NCBI RefSeq assembly: GCF_000527035.1
Contig: NZ_AZUK01000001.1
Location: 248,001 to 312,000, forward strand
Length of the DNA: 64,000 bases
Direction of reading: 5' to 3'
From: Tolumonas lignilytica
GTDB lineage: Bacteria; Pseudomonadota; Gammaproteobacteria; Enterobacterales; Aeromonadaceae
In this document: positions 17,092 to 27,542 of the stretch, in pieces
How positions within the stretch are numbered: the first letter of the stretch is position 1
How the letters are laid out: each line of letters begins with the position of its first letter
Made by a program: the position numbers and the translations under genes
The notes under the pieces: model-generated
Database searches by the model: none
What the model saw: only the letters and a program-made list of their open reading frames with translations
What the model was told of the DNA's origin: nothing

Positions 17092-19083
17092 GTGACAGAA
17101 CTAGCTGCTGAAGCCCTTCTTCCCGACTTTTCAGATTTGTCGTGTGAAAAACTATCCGCTGTTCAACCAATTAGTTTTGCAGAGACGCAGGAACGCGCCG
17201 CTTCGGCCATTTTACGTCTCAATACGGCCAGTCAAAGTTGTCCTGCCTTGTTGTTAAGCGGTTATCCCGGCGTTAACTACGAACAGGTCATTATGGATCT
17301 GATTGATGACTGCCCTAGCCCGTATAATCGAAGTTTTGACCTTTGTTATACCGAAAACCTGAAAAACCCGTTTCGGCCGATCTGGTTAAAACTGAAAGCA
17401 GGTTCAGGGCTGGAATTCTGTGAATTATTGGACGATTTGTTCAAATTGCTCCGTCTACGTCTCGACGCAGAAGCACTGGTAAACAAGATCCTGCGAAAAC
17501 AAGACAATGACGAGAAAATAGCAGAATATCTCACCGAACTCTCTGCCCACGTCGCTCAAGATGGTGTCTTTACGCATCCCATCTTAATGAATCTGATGAT
17601 TCATCAGCTACAACAGCAACCGCCGGTTATCTATGCCCGTGATTTAACCTGGCGCTCTTTATTTGGCGCCATCAATTACGTCACAGAACAAGGTTCCGTA
17701 TACAGTAACCATCATCTGTTGGAACCTGGACTGTTGCGCGAAGCCAATGGCGGTTATCTGATCATTCCGGTCGACGAATTACTCATGAAACCGCAGCTCT
17801 GGTTCAAGCTGCATAATGCCTTGACGACCGGATATCTGGATTGGTCATCCCCCGAAGATACGCCGCCACAAACACCTTTCTTCCAGCCGGAAGTGACGCC
17901 GCTGGATATCAAATTAATTCTGGTGGGTGATCGGGTTTCTATTGCAGAATTTAACCTGCTGGATAATGAATTTTCTGAAAAAACCTTTTTACGTACTGAT
18001 TTGGTTACTGAATTTCCTTATGAAGATGATACAAAGGATCTGTTCATCGGTTTACTCAGTCATATTCGTCATCATTGGAATTTACTGGATTTTGACACTT
18101 CAGCGATTAAAGAATTGATGCGGTTCTCATGCCGTCTGTGTGAACATCAACGGATATTGTCGCTGGCAGAAAACCAACTGGTCGCACTGATGCAATTGGC
18201 AAATAGCATTGCGACAGAGCAAGGCGCGGAATTGGTTGCCGTGCAGCATATTAAAGCCGCTTTGGCAGAACAGGAATATCGACTCAACTACATCGTTGAA
18301 CAATCTGACCAAGGCATTGTAGACGAGCAAATCCTGCTGCAAACAGAAGGCGAAGTTGTTGGTCAAATCAACGGGCTCTCGGTTATTCAGATCATGGGGC
18401 ACCCTTACGACTTTGGTGAACCCGTCCGCTTAACGGCAACGGTACATATGGGCGATGGTGATGTCTCCGATATTGAGCGTAAAGCAGAATTAGCCGGGCA
18501 TATTCATGCCAAAGCCATGATGATTATTCACGGCTATCTTTCCACACTGTTCGGTGCAGAGAACCCCTCACCGCTTTCCGCCAATCTGGTGTTTGAGCAA
18601 TCCTATAGCGAAATAGATGGGGATAGTGCCGCATTGACCGGTTTGTGTGCCCTGCTTTCTGCACTGGCTCAACAACCCATCTTCCAACATCTGGCCGTTA
18701 CCGGCGCCGTGGATCAGTTTGGGAATGTTCAGCCGGTTGGCGGTCTTAACGAAAAAATCGAAGGGTTCTTCCGTGTCTGTTCCATTCAAGGTTTAAATGG
18801 TAAGCAAGGCGTTGTTATTCCTGATACCAATCGCCTGCAATTAATCTTGTCTGATGAGGTCATTGATGCGGTCAAAAATGGACAATTCCATATTTACCCG
18901 GTCAGCCATGTAGAAGAAGCCGTTGAATTACTAATGGGCTGCCCTGCGGGCTCAATTGATGATGAACAGACACTTTTTGGCCGGATCCGGCAACGATTAG
19001 ACGATCTGAATGGCTCAGGTCGCAGAAATGGGCTATTCAGCACACTTTTCCGTAGATTACATTCACTGGTTGGACTTGCTTAG
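17092..19083 (+). CDS. Lon-like ATP-dependent protease LonH/YcbZ
   Basis: 663 residues of the YcbZ/LonB-like family, next to fabA as in E. coli. The C-terminal Lon protease domain has the Ser-Lys dyad: DGDSAALTG (Ser512) and GGLNEKIEGFF (Lys555). The N-terminal AAA-like part is degenerate: the expected Walker A reads LLLSGYPGVNYEQ, without GK[ST], so ATP hydrolysis is doubtful. The start is GTG with AAGGA about 12 nt upstream. Substrates in cells are unknown to me. Confidence 0.9.
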   Translation: MTELAAEALLPDFSDLSCEKLSAVQPISFAETQERAASAILRLNTASQSCPALLLSGYPGVNYEQVIMDLIDDCPSPYNRSFDLCYTENLKNPFRPIWLKLKAGSGLEFCELLDDLFKLLRLRLDAEALVNKILRKQDNDEKIAEYLTELSAHVAQDGVFTHPILMNLMIHQLQQQPPVIYARDLTWRSLFGAINYVTEQGSVYSNHHLLEPGLLREANGGYLIIPVDELLMKPQLWFKLHNALTTGYLDWSSPEDTPPQTPFFQPEVTPLDIKLILVGDRVSIAEFNLLDNEFSEKTFLRTDLVTEFPYEDDTKDLFIGLLSHIRHHWNLLDFDTSAIKELMRFSCRLCEHQRILSLAENQLVALMQLANSIATEQGAELVAVQHIKAALAEQEYRLNYIVEQSDQGIVDEQILLQTEGEVVGQINGLSVIQIMGHPYDFGEPVRLTATVHMGDGDVSDIERKAELAGHIHAKAMMIIHGYLSTLFGAENPSPLSANLVFEQSYSEIDGDSAALTGLCALLSALAQQPIFQHLAVTGAVDQFGNVQPVGGLNEKIEGFFRVCSIQGLNGKQGVVIPDTNRLQLILSDEVIDAVKNGQFHIYPVSHVEEAVELLMGCPAGSIDDEQTLFGRIRQRLDDLNGSGRRNGLFSTLFRRLHSLVGLA

Positions 19084-19140
19084 TCATCATATGTTGGGTA
19101 GATTCTCCAGTTCAAAATTGACTATAAGGATTTGATAAGC

Positions 19141-19698
19141 GTGTCAGTAGATATGACTAATACAGCAAACGTATCCCTGTGCGATCAGGGCCGTAACAGT
19201 TTCACCAAAGAAGACCTGCTGGCGTGTAGCCGTGGTGAGTTATTCGGTGAAGGTAATAGCCAGTTGCCAGCACCGAATATGCTGATGATGGATCGCATTG
19301 TAAAAATTACTGACACCGACGGTGCGTTTGAAAAAGGCGAAATCGTTGCTGAGCTGGATATCACACCAGACTTATGGTTCTTTGACTGCCACTTCCCTGG
19401 CGACCCTGTCATGCCAGGCTGTTTGGGTCTGGATGCGATGTGGCAATTGGTTGGTTTCTTCCTCGGCTGGAAAGGCGGCCCGGGTAAAGGTCGTGCATTA
19501 GGTGTCGGTGAAGTGAAATTCACAGGGCAGATCCTGCCAGGCGCGAAAAAAGTAACCTATAAAATTCAGATGAAACGCGTCATCATGCGTAAACTGATCA
19601 TGGGTATTGCTGACGGCGTAGTGGAAGTGGATGGTCGTCCAATTTATTCTGCGACTGATCTGAAAGTAGGTTTGTTTAAAGATACTTCTTCGTTCTAA
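19141..19698 (+). CDS. fabA: 3-hydroxydecanoyl-ACP dehydratase/isomerase FabA
   Basis: Dehydrates 3-hydroxyacyl-ACP and isomerises trans-2 to cis-3 decenoyl-ACP, the branch point to unsaturated fatty acids in type II synthesis. The active-site His is in [19 protein letters not shown], whose Asp is the second catalytic residue. I start at the GTG at 19141, 10 nt after AAGGA; an ATG at 19153 is possible. The result is 185 residues against 172 in E. coli, with a longer N-terminus. The stop codon lies inside the first copy of a 17-bp tandem triplication. Confidence 0.96.
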   Translation: MSVDMTNTANVSLCDQGRNSFTKEDLLACSRGELFGEGNSQLPAPNMLMMDRIVKITDTDGAFEKGEIVAELDITPDLWFFDCHFPGDPVMPGCLGLDAMWQLVGFFLGWKGGPGKGRALGVGEVKFTGQILPGAKKVTYKIQMKRVIMRKLIMGIADGVVEVDGRPIYSATDLKVGLFKDTSSF

Positions 19699-19739
19699 TA
19701 TTCAGTTCGTTCTAATATTCAGTTCGTTCTGATTTTCAG
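19689..19739 (+). repeat. Three tandem 17-bp repeats over the fabA stop codon
   Basis: TTCGTTCTAATATTCAG occurs twice exactly (19689-19705, 19706-19722), and a third copy (19723-19739) differs at two positions. The first copy includes the fabA stop codon, so the repeat arose by duplication of the gene end and does not alter the protein. Confidence 0.92.
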
Positions 19740-19753
19740 CTACCGCTGAAAGT

Positions 19754-19780
19754 AAAAAGGCTCACATAGTGAGCCTTTTT
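19754..19780. terminator. Bidirectional terminator between fabA and rmf
   Basis: AAAAAGGCTCAC-ATA-GTGAGCCTTTTT is a perfect 12-bp symmetrical hairpin with A and T flanks, able to stop transcripts from both convergent genes. Confidence 0.92.
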
Positions 19781-19794
19781 ACATGAATTTGTGA

Positions 19795-19971
19795 TTAATT
19801 AACCATATATCCCTGAGCGCGTTCATCTACCGCGTCTCGCCAGCCACCCAGCCAATAGCCTCTTGCATCTATACATTGATAAGGACAGAGCTCTTTAGAA
19901 CGCCCAGCTAATCCAGCCTGGTACCCTTTAGTACGCGCTCTTTCTAAACGATCTCTTTTCTGTCTCTTCAT
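19795..19971 (-). CDS. rmf: Ribosome modulation factor
   Basis: A 58-residue basic protein that dimerises 70S ribosomes into inactive 100S particles in stationary phase. The N-terminus MKRQKRDRLERA and the block GYQAGLAGRSKELCPYQ are nearly identical to E. coli RMF (55 residues). I start at 19971, where AGAGGA stands 9 nt upstream; an ATG at 19995 would add eight residues not found in the family. The fabA-rmf neighbourhood is conserved. A terminator-like hairpin lies only about 30 nt upstream of the start. Confidence 0.95.
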   Translation of the reverse strand: MKRQKRDRLERARTKGYQAGLAGRSKELCPYQCIDARGYWLGGWRDAVDERAQGYMVN

Positions 19972-19995
19972 ACTGATTAATCCTCTTTTCCACAA

Positions 19996-20031
19996 TGAAA
20001 AAAGACGACAGATTTGTATTTCTGTCGTCTT
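19996..20031 (-). terminator. Terminator-like hairpin in the rmf leader
   Basis: On the minus strand AAGACGACAGA-(8 nt)-TCTGTCGTCTT forms an 11-bp perfect stem followed by TTTTTT. It can end the DUF3466 transcript, but it also lies inside any rmf leader, because only about 25 nt remain before the rmf start. Confidence 0.8.
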
Positions 20032-20123
20032 AAGTGATATCGGATTAACGCATGGAGATCAATAGAGGATCGCTAGTTTTTTGTGCTGAAACCCAATTTA
20101 ATCATCTCATCATGACAATCTGA

Positions 20124-21818
20124 TTAAGATTTCTTTACAAAACGGCGGTATTGTCCTACCACTGCCGCACCTGCCATCATCAGCAGACCCCAGATACCAA
20201 AACTACCACCACCACTGCTGGCACCGTAGTCAAAAACAGGTAATTGGTTAGTGACAACATAAGACGATGGAACATCACCGCTGCTGAAAGCGTAATTTTT
20301 ACTCAATTTAACCACCACATTGGTGCCGTTTGTTAAATTTGACCAATCACTATAATTGTCAAACCGGCGAGCAGAAGCCAAGATCGTACCATCATCTAAA
20401 ATGTCGTTGGCATACTCAATGTAATAGTATTTGCCATTCTGAACACAAGTTTTGGCACTGGCGCTATTCAGACCACAAATCAAATCATTGATGGCATAAC
20501 GATTGCCTGAAGTAATGTTATACAGGAAGGCCTCTTGCAAACGCGGCACAGAACCATAAACCGGCTGTGTTGTTTCACTGCGTTCATCAGTCCAACCCAC
20601 CACCTGATCATTATTGTTCAGTGCAGCAGCTTCAGAATCTACCCCATCGGTTGAAACAGGAATGCTTGTGGAGGTAATGGCACCACTCGCATACTTGGCG
20701 ATGAACATTTGAGTTGGGTAATTACGGCTCACTAATTTGCGATAAACCCGGTTGCCCACAATATAGCCGTTGGTATTGATATCTACCGCCCAGCTGTGGT
20801 CAATTGGATTATCTTTATCGTTTGTACCAGGATTATCACCAGAGTTGCTAAAAATAAGGCTTGTTGCCGGTGTGGCAGAAAGCGAACCGGTTCCCAAATT
20901 CCAGAAGGTAGCCAGATTCTTCGGTTTAGCACTGTAGCCTTCTGTGGCTGAGTACCCGACCGCAACATATTGGCCATTGACATCAGCCACCTTCATTGCA
21001 CTGGCAGTGTATGGATAAGAAGTGGAATAAGAGGTGTTATACGATGCAGCAAGCTGGGTTGATGTTACAACGCCAGAAGAGTTCAATAACCAGAAACCGG
21101 CTTGCGTCTCATAGCCAGGGCAATACGCTGAGTTCGATGATAGTGACGAGTTGCTGTAACAGTAACTGAACGCACTGTCCTTTTTCGCACCCGCTGTTCC
21201 CAGAACCAAGTAGTTAGACCCTACAGGGGTAATATCATAGGCAGAAGCGAAGGCATAATCGGTACCGGAGGTAACATCTACGGATGACCCAGACAGCGTG
21301 GCAACCGCCTTTCTCTGATGGCTGGTCAGACTGACATAACCGACAGACTGTGTCGCAGTACTATCCCGACTGTAGCGCGTAACCACACCGACAGATTCAG
21401 CATTGGTATCCGTTGTCACTGAACCTGATGCCACACCACTGGCTGTAATGCTATAGGTTTGATCGGCATTATTGCTTAAATCAGCAAACCACTGTGTTGC
21501 CGTATTAGTTTTATTTAAATAGGCATCACAAGTTGCACTGGATAATAAATTAGTACATCCATTTTCATAGTTATAGCGATGAGCCAGATCCATTCCAGTC
21601 GGGGCCATGTGGAAATAAGAGTACCAGTTACTGGTTACTGCGATCGTGGCGACGTTATTGCCATCACCTGAGATACTCAATGCCCACGGACCAAAATTGG
21701 CATTTCCCCGGTTGGCGGCGGTGGCAACTTCAGTAATTGAATAAAACGGAGCTTGATCAGCCAGAGCCGCACCAGCCAGCAGCAAAGGTAGCATTGCTGC
21801 AATTCGGGTCATTTTCAT
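20124..21818 (-). CDS. DUF3466 family exported protein with GlyGly-CTERM-like tail
   Basis: 564 residues, rich in Ser, Thr, Asn and Tyr, with a signal peptide (MKMTRIAAMLPLLLAGAALA) and a C-terminal sorting signal: SSGGGS, a hydrophobic segment FGIWGLLMMAGAAVV, then RRFVKKS. This is the GlyGly-CTERM layout processed by rhombosortase and linked to type II secretion in Vibrio, Shewanella and Aeromonas. The body matches the DUF3466 family, whose function is unknown; repeated short motifs (SAVDINTNGYIVGN-like, ALNNNDQVVGW) resemble beta-propeller blades. It lies 6 nt after uup on the same strand. Confidence 0.8.
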   Translation of the reverse strand: MKMTRIAAMLPLLLAGAALADQAPFYSITEVATAANRGNANFGPWALSISGDGNNVATIAVTSNWYSYFHMAPTGMDLAHRYNYENGCTNLLSSATCDAYLNKTNTATQWFADLSNNADQTYSITASGVASGSVTTDTNAESVGVVTRYSRDSTATQSVGYVSLTSHQRKAVATLSGSSVDVTSGTDYAFASAYDITPVGSNYLVLGTAGAKKDSAFSYCYSNSSLSSNSAYCPGYETQAGFWLLNSSGVVTSTQLAASYNTSYSTSYPYTASAMKVADVNGQYVAVGYSATEGYSAKPKNLATFWNLGTGSLSATPATSLIFSNSGDNPGTNDKDNPIDHSWAVDINTNGYIVGNRVYRKLVSRNYPTQMFIAKYASGAITSTSIPVSTDGVDSEAAALNNNDQVVGWTDERSETTQPVYGSVPRLQEAFLYNITSGNRYAINDLICGLNSASAKTCVQNGKYYYIEYANDILDDGTILASARRFDNYSDWSNLTNGTNVVVKLSKNYAFSSGDVPSSYVVTNQLPVFDYGASSGGGSFGIWGLLMMAGAAVVGQYRRFVKKS

Positions 21819-21824
21819 TAGCTA

Positions 21825-23741
<1,917 letters not shown>

Positions 23742-23744
23742 TTC

Positions 23745-25874
23745 TTATGCTTGCCCGTGGTCAGTGGTTGCGTGACGGATCAGCCAGCAGTTGTGGATCT
23801 GCGGGTTACGTGCAAAATCTTTCGGTAAGGTTTTGGCACTGATATTTTCTGCCGCCAACCCGATAGCTTCCAACCCGGCAAAATCCATCTTGAAATGCCG
23901 CTTGTTATTCGAGAATACGATAAGCCCGCCTGGATTCAGGATGTTTTTCAGCATCGTCATCACATCGATATGATCCCGTTGGACATCAAAGGTATCGTCC
24001 ATTCGCTTGGAATTGGAGAAGGTCGGCGGATCGATAAAGATCAGATCGAAGGTCTGTTCACAATGACGTAACCAATCCAGACAATCGGCCTGTTCAAACT
24101 TATGTTGCCAGCCAGTCAGACCATTGTGACGCATGTTGTCACGCGCCCAGTTGAGATAGGTGCGGGACATGTCCACGGTGGTAGTCGTGCGCGCACCACC
24201 GAGCCCGGCGTGAACAGATGCGGTGCCAGTATAGGAGAACAGATTCAGGAAATCTTTGCCTTTCGCCAGTTGTCCCAGCATACGGCGGGTATAACGGTGA
24301 TCGAGGAACAAGCCGGTATCGAGATAATCGCGCAGGTTGACCAGAAACTTCGCGTTGTACTCTTTCACTTCGAGTAACTGCCCTTCGGCGTTCAGTTTCT
24401 GATATTGCGATTCGCCTTTCTGACGTTCACGTACTTTCAGGATCACGTTCTTACCCGGCACACCGGTGACTTCAATCGTCGCCTGCATCAGATCCAGTAG
24501 ACGTTGACGTGCTACATGCTCCGGAATGGTTTTCGGCGGTGCGTATTCCTGAATGACCAGATACTCACCATAACGATCGATAGCAACATTATAGTCTGGC
24601 AAATCGGCATCATACAGACGGTAGGCGTCGATGCCTTCTTGTTTGGCCCATTTATCTAACGCTTTGATATTTTTCTTCAGTCGATTGGCAAAATCTTCCG
24701 CCACCATTTTCTGGGAAGCAACGGAGTTTTCGGCAATCTGGTAGTTACGGAGCTGACATTCCAGCGCACCGTTGAACAGACGGTATTGTTTTTCTGCACG
24801 CAGACGCAGACAACTTAGCAGTTCAGGCGATGCAGACAGGATCGTGACTTTCCAACCCTGAAATTGGGTACGCAGGGCATTGCCGAGGCTTTGATAAAGT
24901 TTCAGCAGTTCCGGGAATTCGCCCAGACGTTCGCCGTATGGCGGGTTGCTGATCAGGAAGCCTTTGCTGCCCGGCCATGGATTATTCAGTTTCATTACAT
25001 CCGCCTGTTCAAAGCGGATCAGATCACCGACCCCCGCCCGATTGGCGTTCGTTTTGGCGCGTTGCAGTACACGATTATCCAGATCAAAACCAACAAAACG
25101 ATCCGGCTGTTGCAGCGCTTCTTTATGCCCGCGTTTGGCACGTACCGAGGCTTCGGCAAACAGCGGTTGCCAGACTTCCGGCTGATGTTGCAACCAGTGT
25201 TCAAACCCAAAACGACGACGCAACAATCCTGGAGCCATATCGCAAGCCTGCATGGCCGCTTCGATCAGTAAGGTACCGGAGCCACACATCGGATCTAATA
25301 GCGGTTCATTTTGCCAGCCACTCCGGGCCAGCACGGCGGCCGCCAGATTTTCTTTTAATGGCGCTTCACCGGTTTCATCACGATAGCCGCGCTGATGCAG
25401 TGCCGGGCCGGATAAATCGAGCGAGACGCTGACGGTTTCTTTCTTCCAGTGCACCAGCACGCGGGCATCAGGAATTTTTTTATCGACCGAAGGACGAACA
25501 CCCCCGCGTTTCATAAAACGATCGACGATCGCATCTTTTACTTTCAATGCGCCGTACTGGGTATTATTGATGGCTTTGGATGTGCCGGAAAAATCAACCG
25601 CAAAGGATTGATCCACCGAGAAATGCGTTTCCCACGGCACATTGAAACAACCAAGGTAGAGATCTAAATCGGTATCGGCCCGAAAGGACGTTAAAGACAG
25701 TGCGATACGGGAAGCATAACGACTCCACAAACATGCCCGGTATGCCACCTCCAGCTCACCACTAAACGCGACACCGGCAACGGTTTCTTTTACGTCAGAT
25801 GCGCCCAGTTGGGATAGTTCAGCAGCCAGTATAGATTCTAACCCTTTCGGGCATGTTGCAAAAAAGTCAGCCAT
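23745..25874 (-). CDS. rlmL: 23S rRNA methyltransferase RlmKL
   Basis: A fused enzyme making m2G2445 (RlmL half) and m7G2069 (RlmK half) in 23S rRNA. 709 residues: a THUMP domain (about 45-155), an RlmL methyltransferase with DPMCGSGTLLIEA and the catalytic SNPPYGERLG, then the RlmK domain with LNLFSYTGTASVHA and FIDPPTFSNSKRM. The length agrees with E. coli RlmKL (702). First gene of the rlmL-uup-DUF3466 unit. Confidence 0.96.
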   Translation of the reverse strand: MADFFATCPKGLESILAAELSQLGASDVKETVAGVAFSGELEVAYRACLWSRYASRIALSLTSFRADTDLDLYLGCFNVPWETHFSVDQSFAVDFSGTSKAINNTQYGALKVKDAIVDRFMKRGGVRPSVDKKIPDARVLVHWKKETVSVSLDLSGPALHQRGYRDETGEAPLKENLAAAVLARSGWQNEPLLDPMCGSGTLLIEAAMQACDMAPGLLRRRFGFEHWLQHQPEVWQPLFAEASVRAKRGHKEALQQPDRFVGFDLDNRVLQRAKTNANRAGVGDLIRFEQADVMKLNNPWPGSKGFLISNPPYGERLGEFPELLKLYQSLGNALRTQFQGWKVTILSASPELLSCLRLRAEKQYRLFNGALECQLRNYQIAENSVASQKMVAEDFANRLKKNIKALDKWAKQEGIDAYRLYDADLPDYNVAIDRYGEYLVIQEYAPPKTIPEHVARQRLLDLMQATIEVTGVPGKNVILKVRERQKGESQYQKLNAEGQLLEVKEYNAKFLVNLRDYLDTGLFLDHRYTRRMLGQLAKGKDFLNLFSYTGTASVHAGLGGARTTTTVDMSRTYLNWARDNMRHNGLTGWQHKFEQADCLDWLRHCEQTFDLIFIDPPTFSNSKRMDDTFDVQRDHIDVMTMLKNILNPGGLIVFSNNKRHFKMDFAGLEAIGLAAENISAKTLPKDFARNPQIHNCWLIRHATTDHGQA

Positions 25875-26022
25875 TCGTCTCTAATTCATTGGAACAAATA
25901 AACGCGCATTATAGCTGTGAATTGCTAAAACAGATATGAATTGCAAACAAGTTACTGTTTGCTGGAATTTAGAACGAATTGCTAACTTATTGAGCACTTG
26001 ATAAATAATCGGGAAATAACGC

Positions 26023-26051
26023 TTGCCATCCGTGACGGGGATCACTACTAT
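26023..26051 (+). promoter_or_regulatory. Promoter of tRNA-fMet
   Basis: TTGCCA (26023-26028) and TACTAT (26046-26051) are 17 bp apart and are followed by a GC-rich discriminator GCGCCCC, as at stringently controlled stable-RNA promoters. The tRNA begins 12 bp further on. Confidence 0.7.
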
Positions 26052-26063
26052 GCGCCCCATTGA

Positions 26064-26140
<77 letters not shown>

Positions 26141-26145
26141 AATTT

Positions 26146-26175
26146 AAAGGCCACCTAAACAGGTGGCCTTTTTTA
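26146..26175 (+). terminator. Terminator of tRNA-fMet
   Basis: AAAGGCCACCT-AAAC-AGGTGGCCTTT with a 6-7 T run, beginning 6 nt after the tRNA. Confidence 0.92.
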
Positions 26176-26533
26176 TTTCCCTCAACGCGCCCTTTAGGGC
26201 AACGACATTCCCGGATCGAACCCCTATTTCACATTGTGATCAAGCTGTTCTCCATGCCATAGGCAACGTAAGTGAACACACCAAAGTAGTCATTATGGAT
26301 ATGGCTGTTCAGGATATTGCAATAAACATGGACTTCATTCAGTGTGCCGGAGACTTTTTTGACCAGACAGTATGATTCGGCGTCGTGAAATTCCAGATAA
26401 CCAATTTTACTTTGTTGTGGTTGTAAAGTTCGTTTTGAATCGATGTCAACGGCACACTGATCTTCTGTTGTGTCACTCCTTTCTCTGCTTCTGAATAGAC
26501 TCAGCCTCCGGATGGAGGCTTTTTTATGCATAT
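26176..26533. other. Spacer without a convincing gene; plus-strand terminator at its end
   Basis: No frame here looks coding: the 100-codon minus-strand frame at 26229-26531 lacks an SD and resembles no family. A clear terminator on the plus strand, GCCTCC-GGAT-GGAGGC then TTTTTTAT (26502-26525), has no protein gene before it, so a small RNA ending there is possible. A CTTTGTTGTGGTTGTAAAG hairpin lies at about 26390-26408. I see no promoter I trust. Confidence 0.5.
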
Positions 26534-27430
26534 CTACAACGAGGTTAAAGTCAGTTTCTCTTTGAGAAAATCAAGCCAGACGCGCAATCGAGGGTTTCTC
26601 TGTGCATCACTGTAAAACACGGCATTGATCGGGCGGCACGCGCCACTGTTCAATTCTGTCAGCAATTCCTGCAATTGACCTGACTGCCGATCTGGCCCAG
26701 TCATAAAATCGGAAAGACAAGTAATTCCCTCCCCGGCCAGAGCCAGTTGTCGCAGCGTTTCACCACTACTCGCTTTTAACATCGGTTTGATCTGTAACCA
26801 ATCACCCTGTTCGTGGTGCAAAGGCCATAAATTCAAATTTTCCGCGCCCGAAAAACCCAGCAAACAGTGCTGAGATAATGCGTCGATAGAATTCGGAAGG
26901 CCTTTCCGATTCACATAGTCTGGAGATGCCAGAATGCGTAAGCGAGAACAACCTAACGGTAGCGCACGTAATCCCGAATCAGTCAGTTCACCAATGCGGA
27001 TAGCAACATCAACCCGTCGTTCCAACAGATTAATAAACCCGTCTGAGCTCTCCAACTGCAGTTCAATTAAAGGATAACGCTGCCGAAACTCACCAATTAA
27101 CGGCACCAATTGATGCAAAATAAATGGCGAAGCTGCATCAATGCGTAATATCCCTTCAGGTGTTGCTTTGCGGGACAACAATGCAGCTTCTGCATGTGCC
27201 ATTCTCGCTAAAATCGCAGCCGCCTCTTCATAAAACCACTGACCTTCTTCCGTCAATGTAAATCGCCGGGTAGTTCGGTTTAACAACGTGGTCGCCAGTT
27301 TTGCTTCCAGCTTTTTTAACCCGCGACTGACTATCGCATTATCAATACCGAGATTATCAGCCGCCTGCCGAAAACTACCGGCATCGACAATAGCCACAAA
27401 TAAAGCCAGCTCTTCAGAATTCGCGCTCAT
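26534..27430 (-). CDS. LysR-family transcriptional regulator
   Basis: 298 residues: an N-terminal winged helix-turn-helix (LALFVAIVDAGSFRQAADNLGIDNAIVSRGLKKLEA is the core) and a C-terminal effector domain with the usual IDAASPFILHQLVPLIGEF start. It is divergent from an MFS transporter gene across about 110 bp, so it probably controls that gene. I start at 27430 (MSANSEEL); the ATG at 27442 overlaps an ATGAC...GTCAT inverted repeat (27441-27445 / 27466-27470) that could be its operator. The effector is unknown. Confidence 0.88.
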   Translation of the reverse strand: MSANSEELALFVAIVDAGSFRQAADNLGIDNAIVSRGLKKLEAKLATTLLNRTTRRFTLTEEGQWFYEEAAAILARMAHAEAALLSRKATPEGILRIDAASPFILHQLVPLIGEFRQRYPLIELQLESSDGFINLLERRVDVAIRIGELTDSGLRALPLGCSRLRILASPDYVNRKGLPNSIDALSQHCLLGFSGAENLNLWPLHHEQGDWLQIKPMLKASSGETLRQLALAGEGITCLSDFMTGPDRQSGQLQELLTELNSGACRPINAVFYSDAQRNPRLRVWLDFLKEKLTLTSL

Positions 27431-27542
27431 TATTGACACCATGACAATTATTTTATGATTTTATAGTCATTTTTATCATCAAAGTGCAAGCACATACTGT
27501 TATCCATCGCCGAAATATGGCATTCATGATGAGGAGAACATT

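Noticed and set aside
26195-26235. tRNA T-arm-like sequence on the minus strand (GGGTTCGATCCGGG)
   Set aside because: No acceptor, D or anticodon stems can be formed around it.
26229-26531. 100-codon minus-strand ORF
   Set aside because: No SD, no family likeness, and it reads through a plus-strand terminator.
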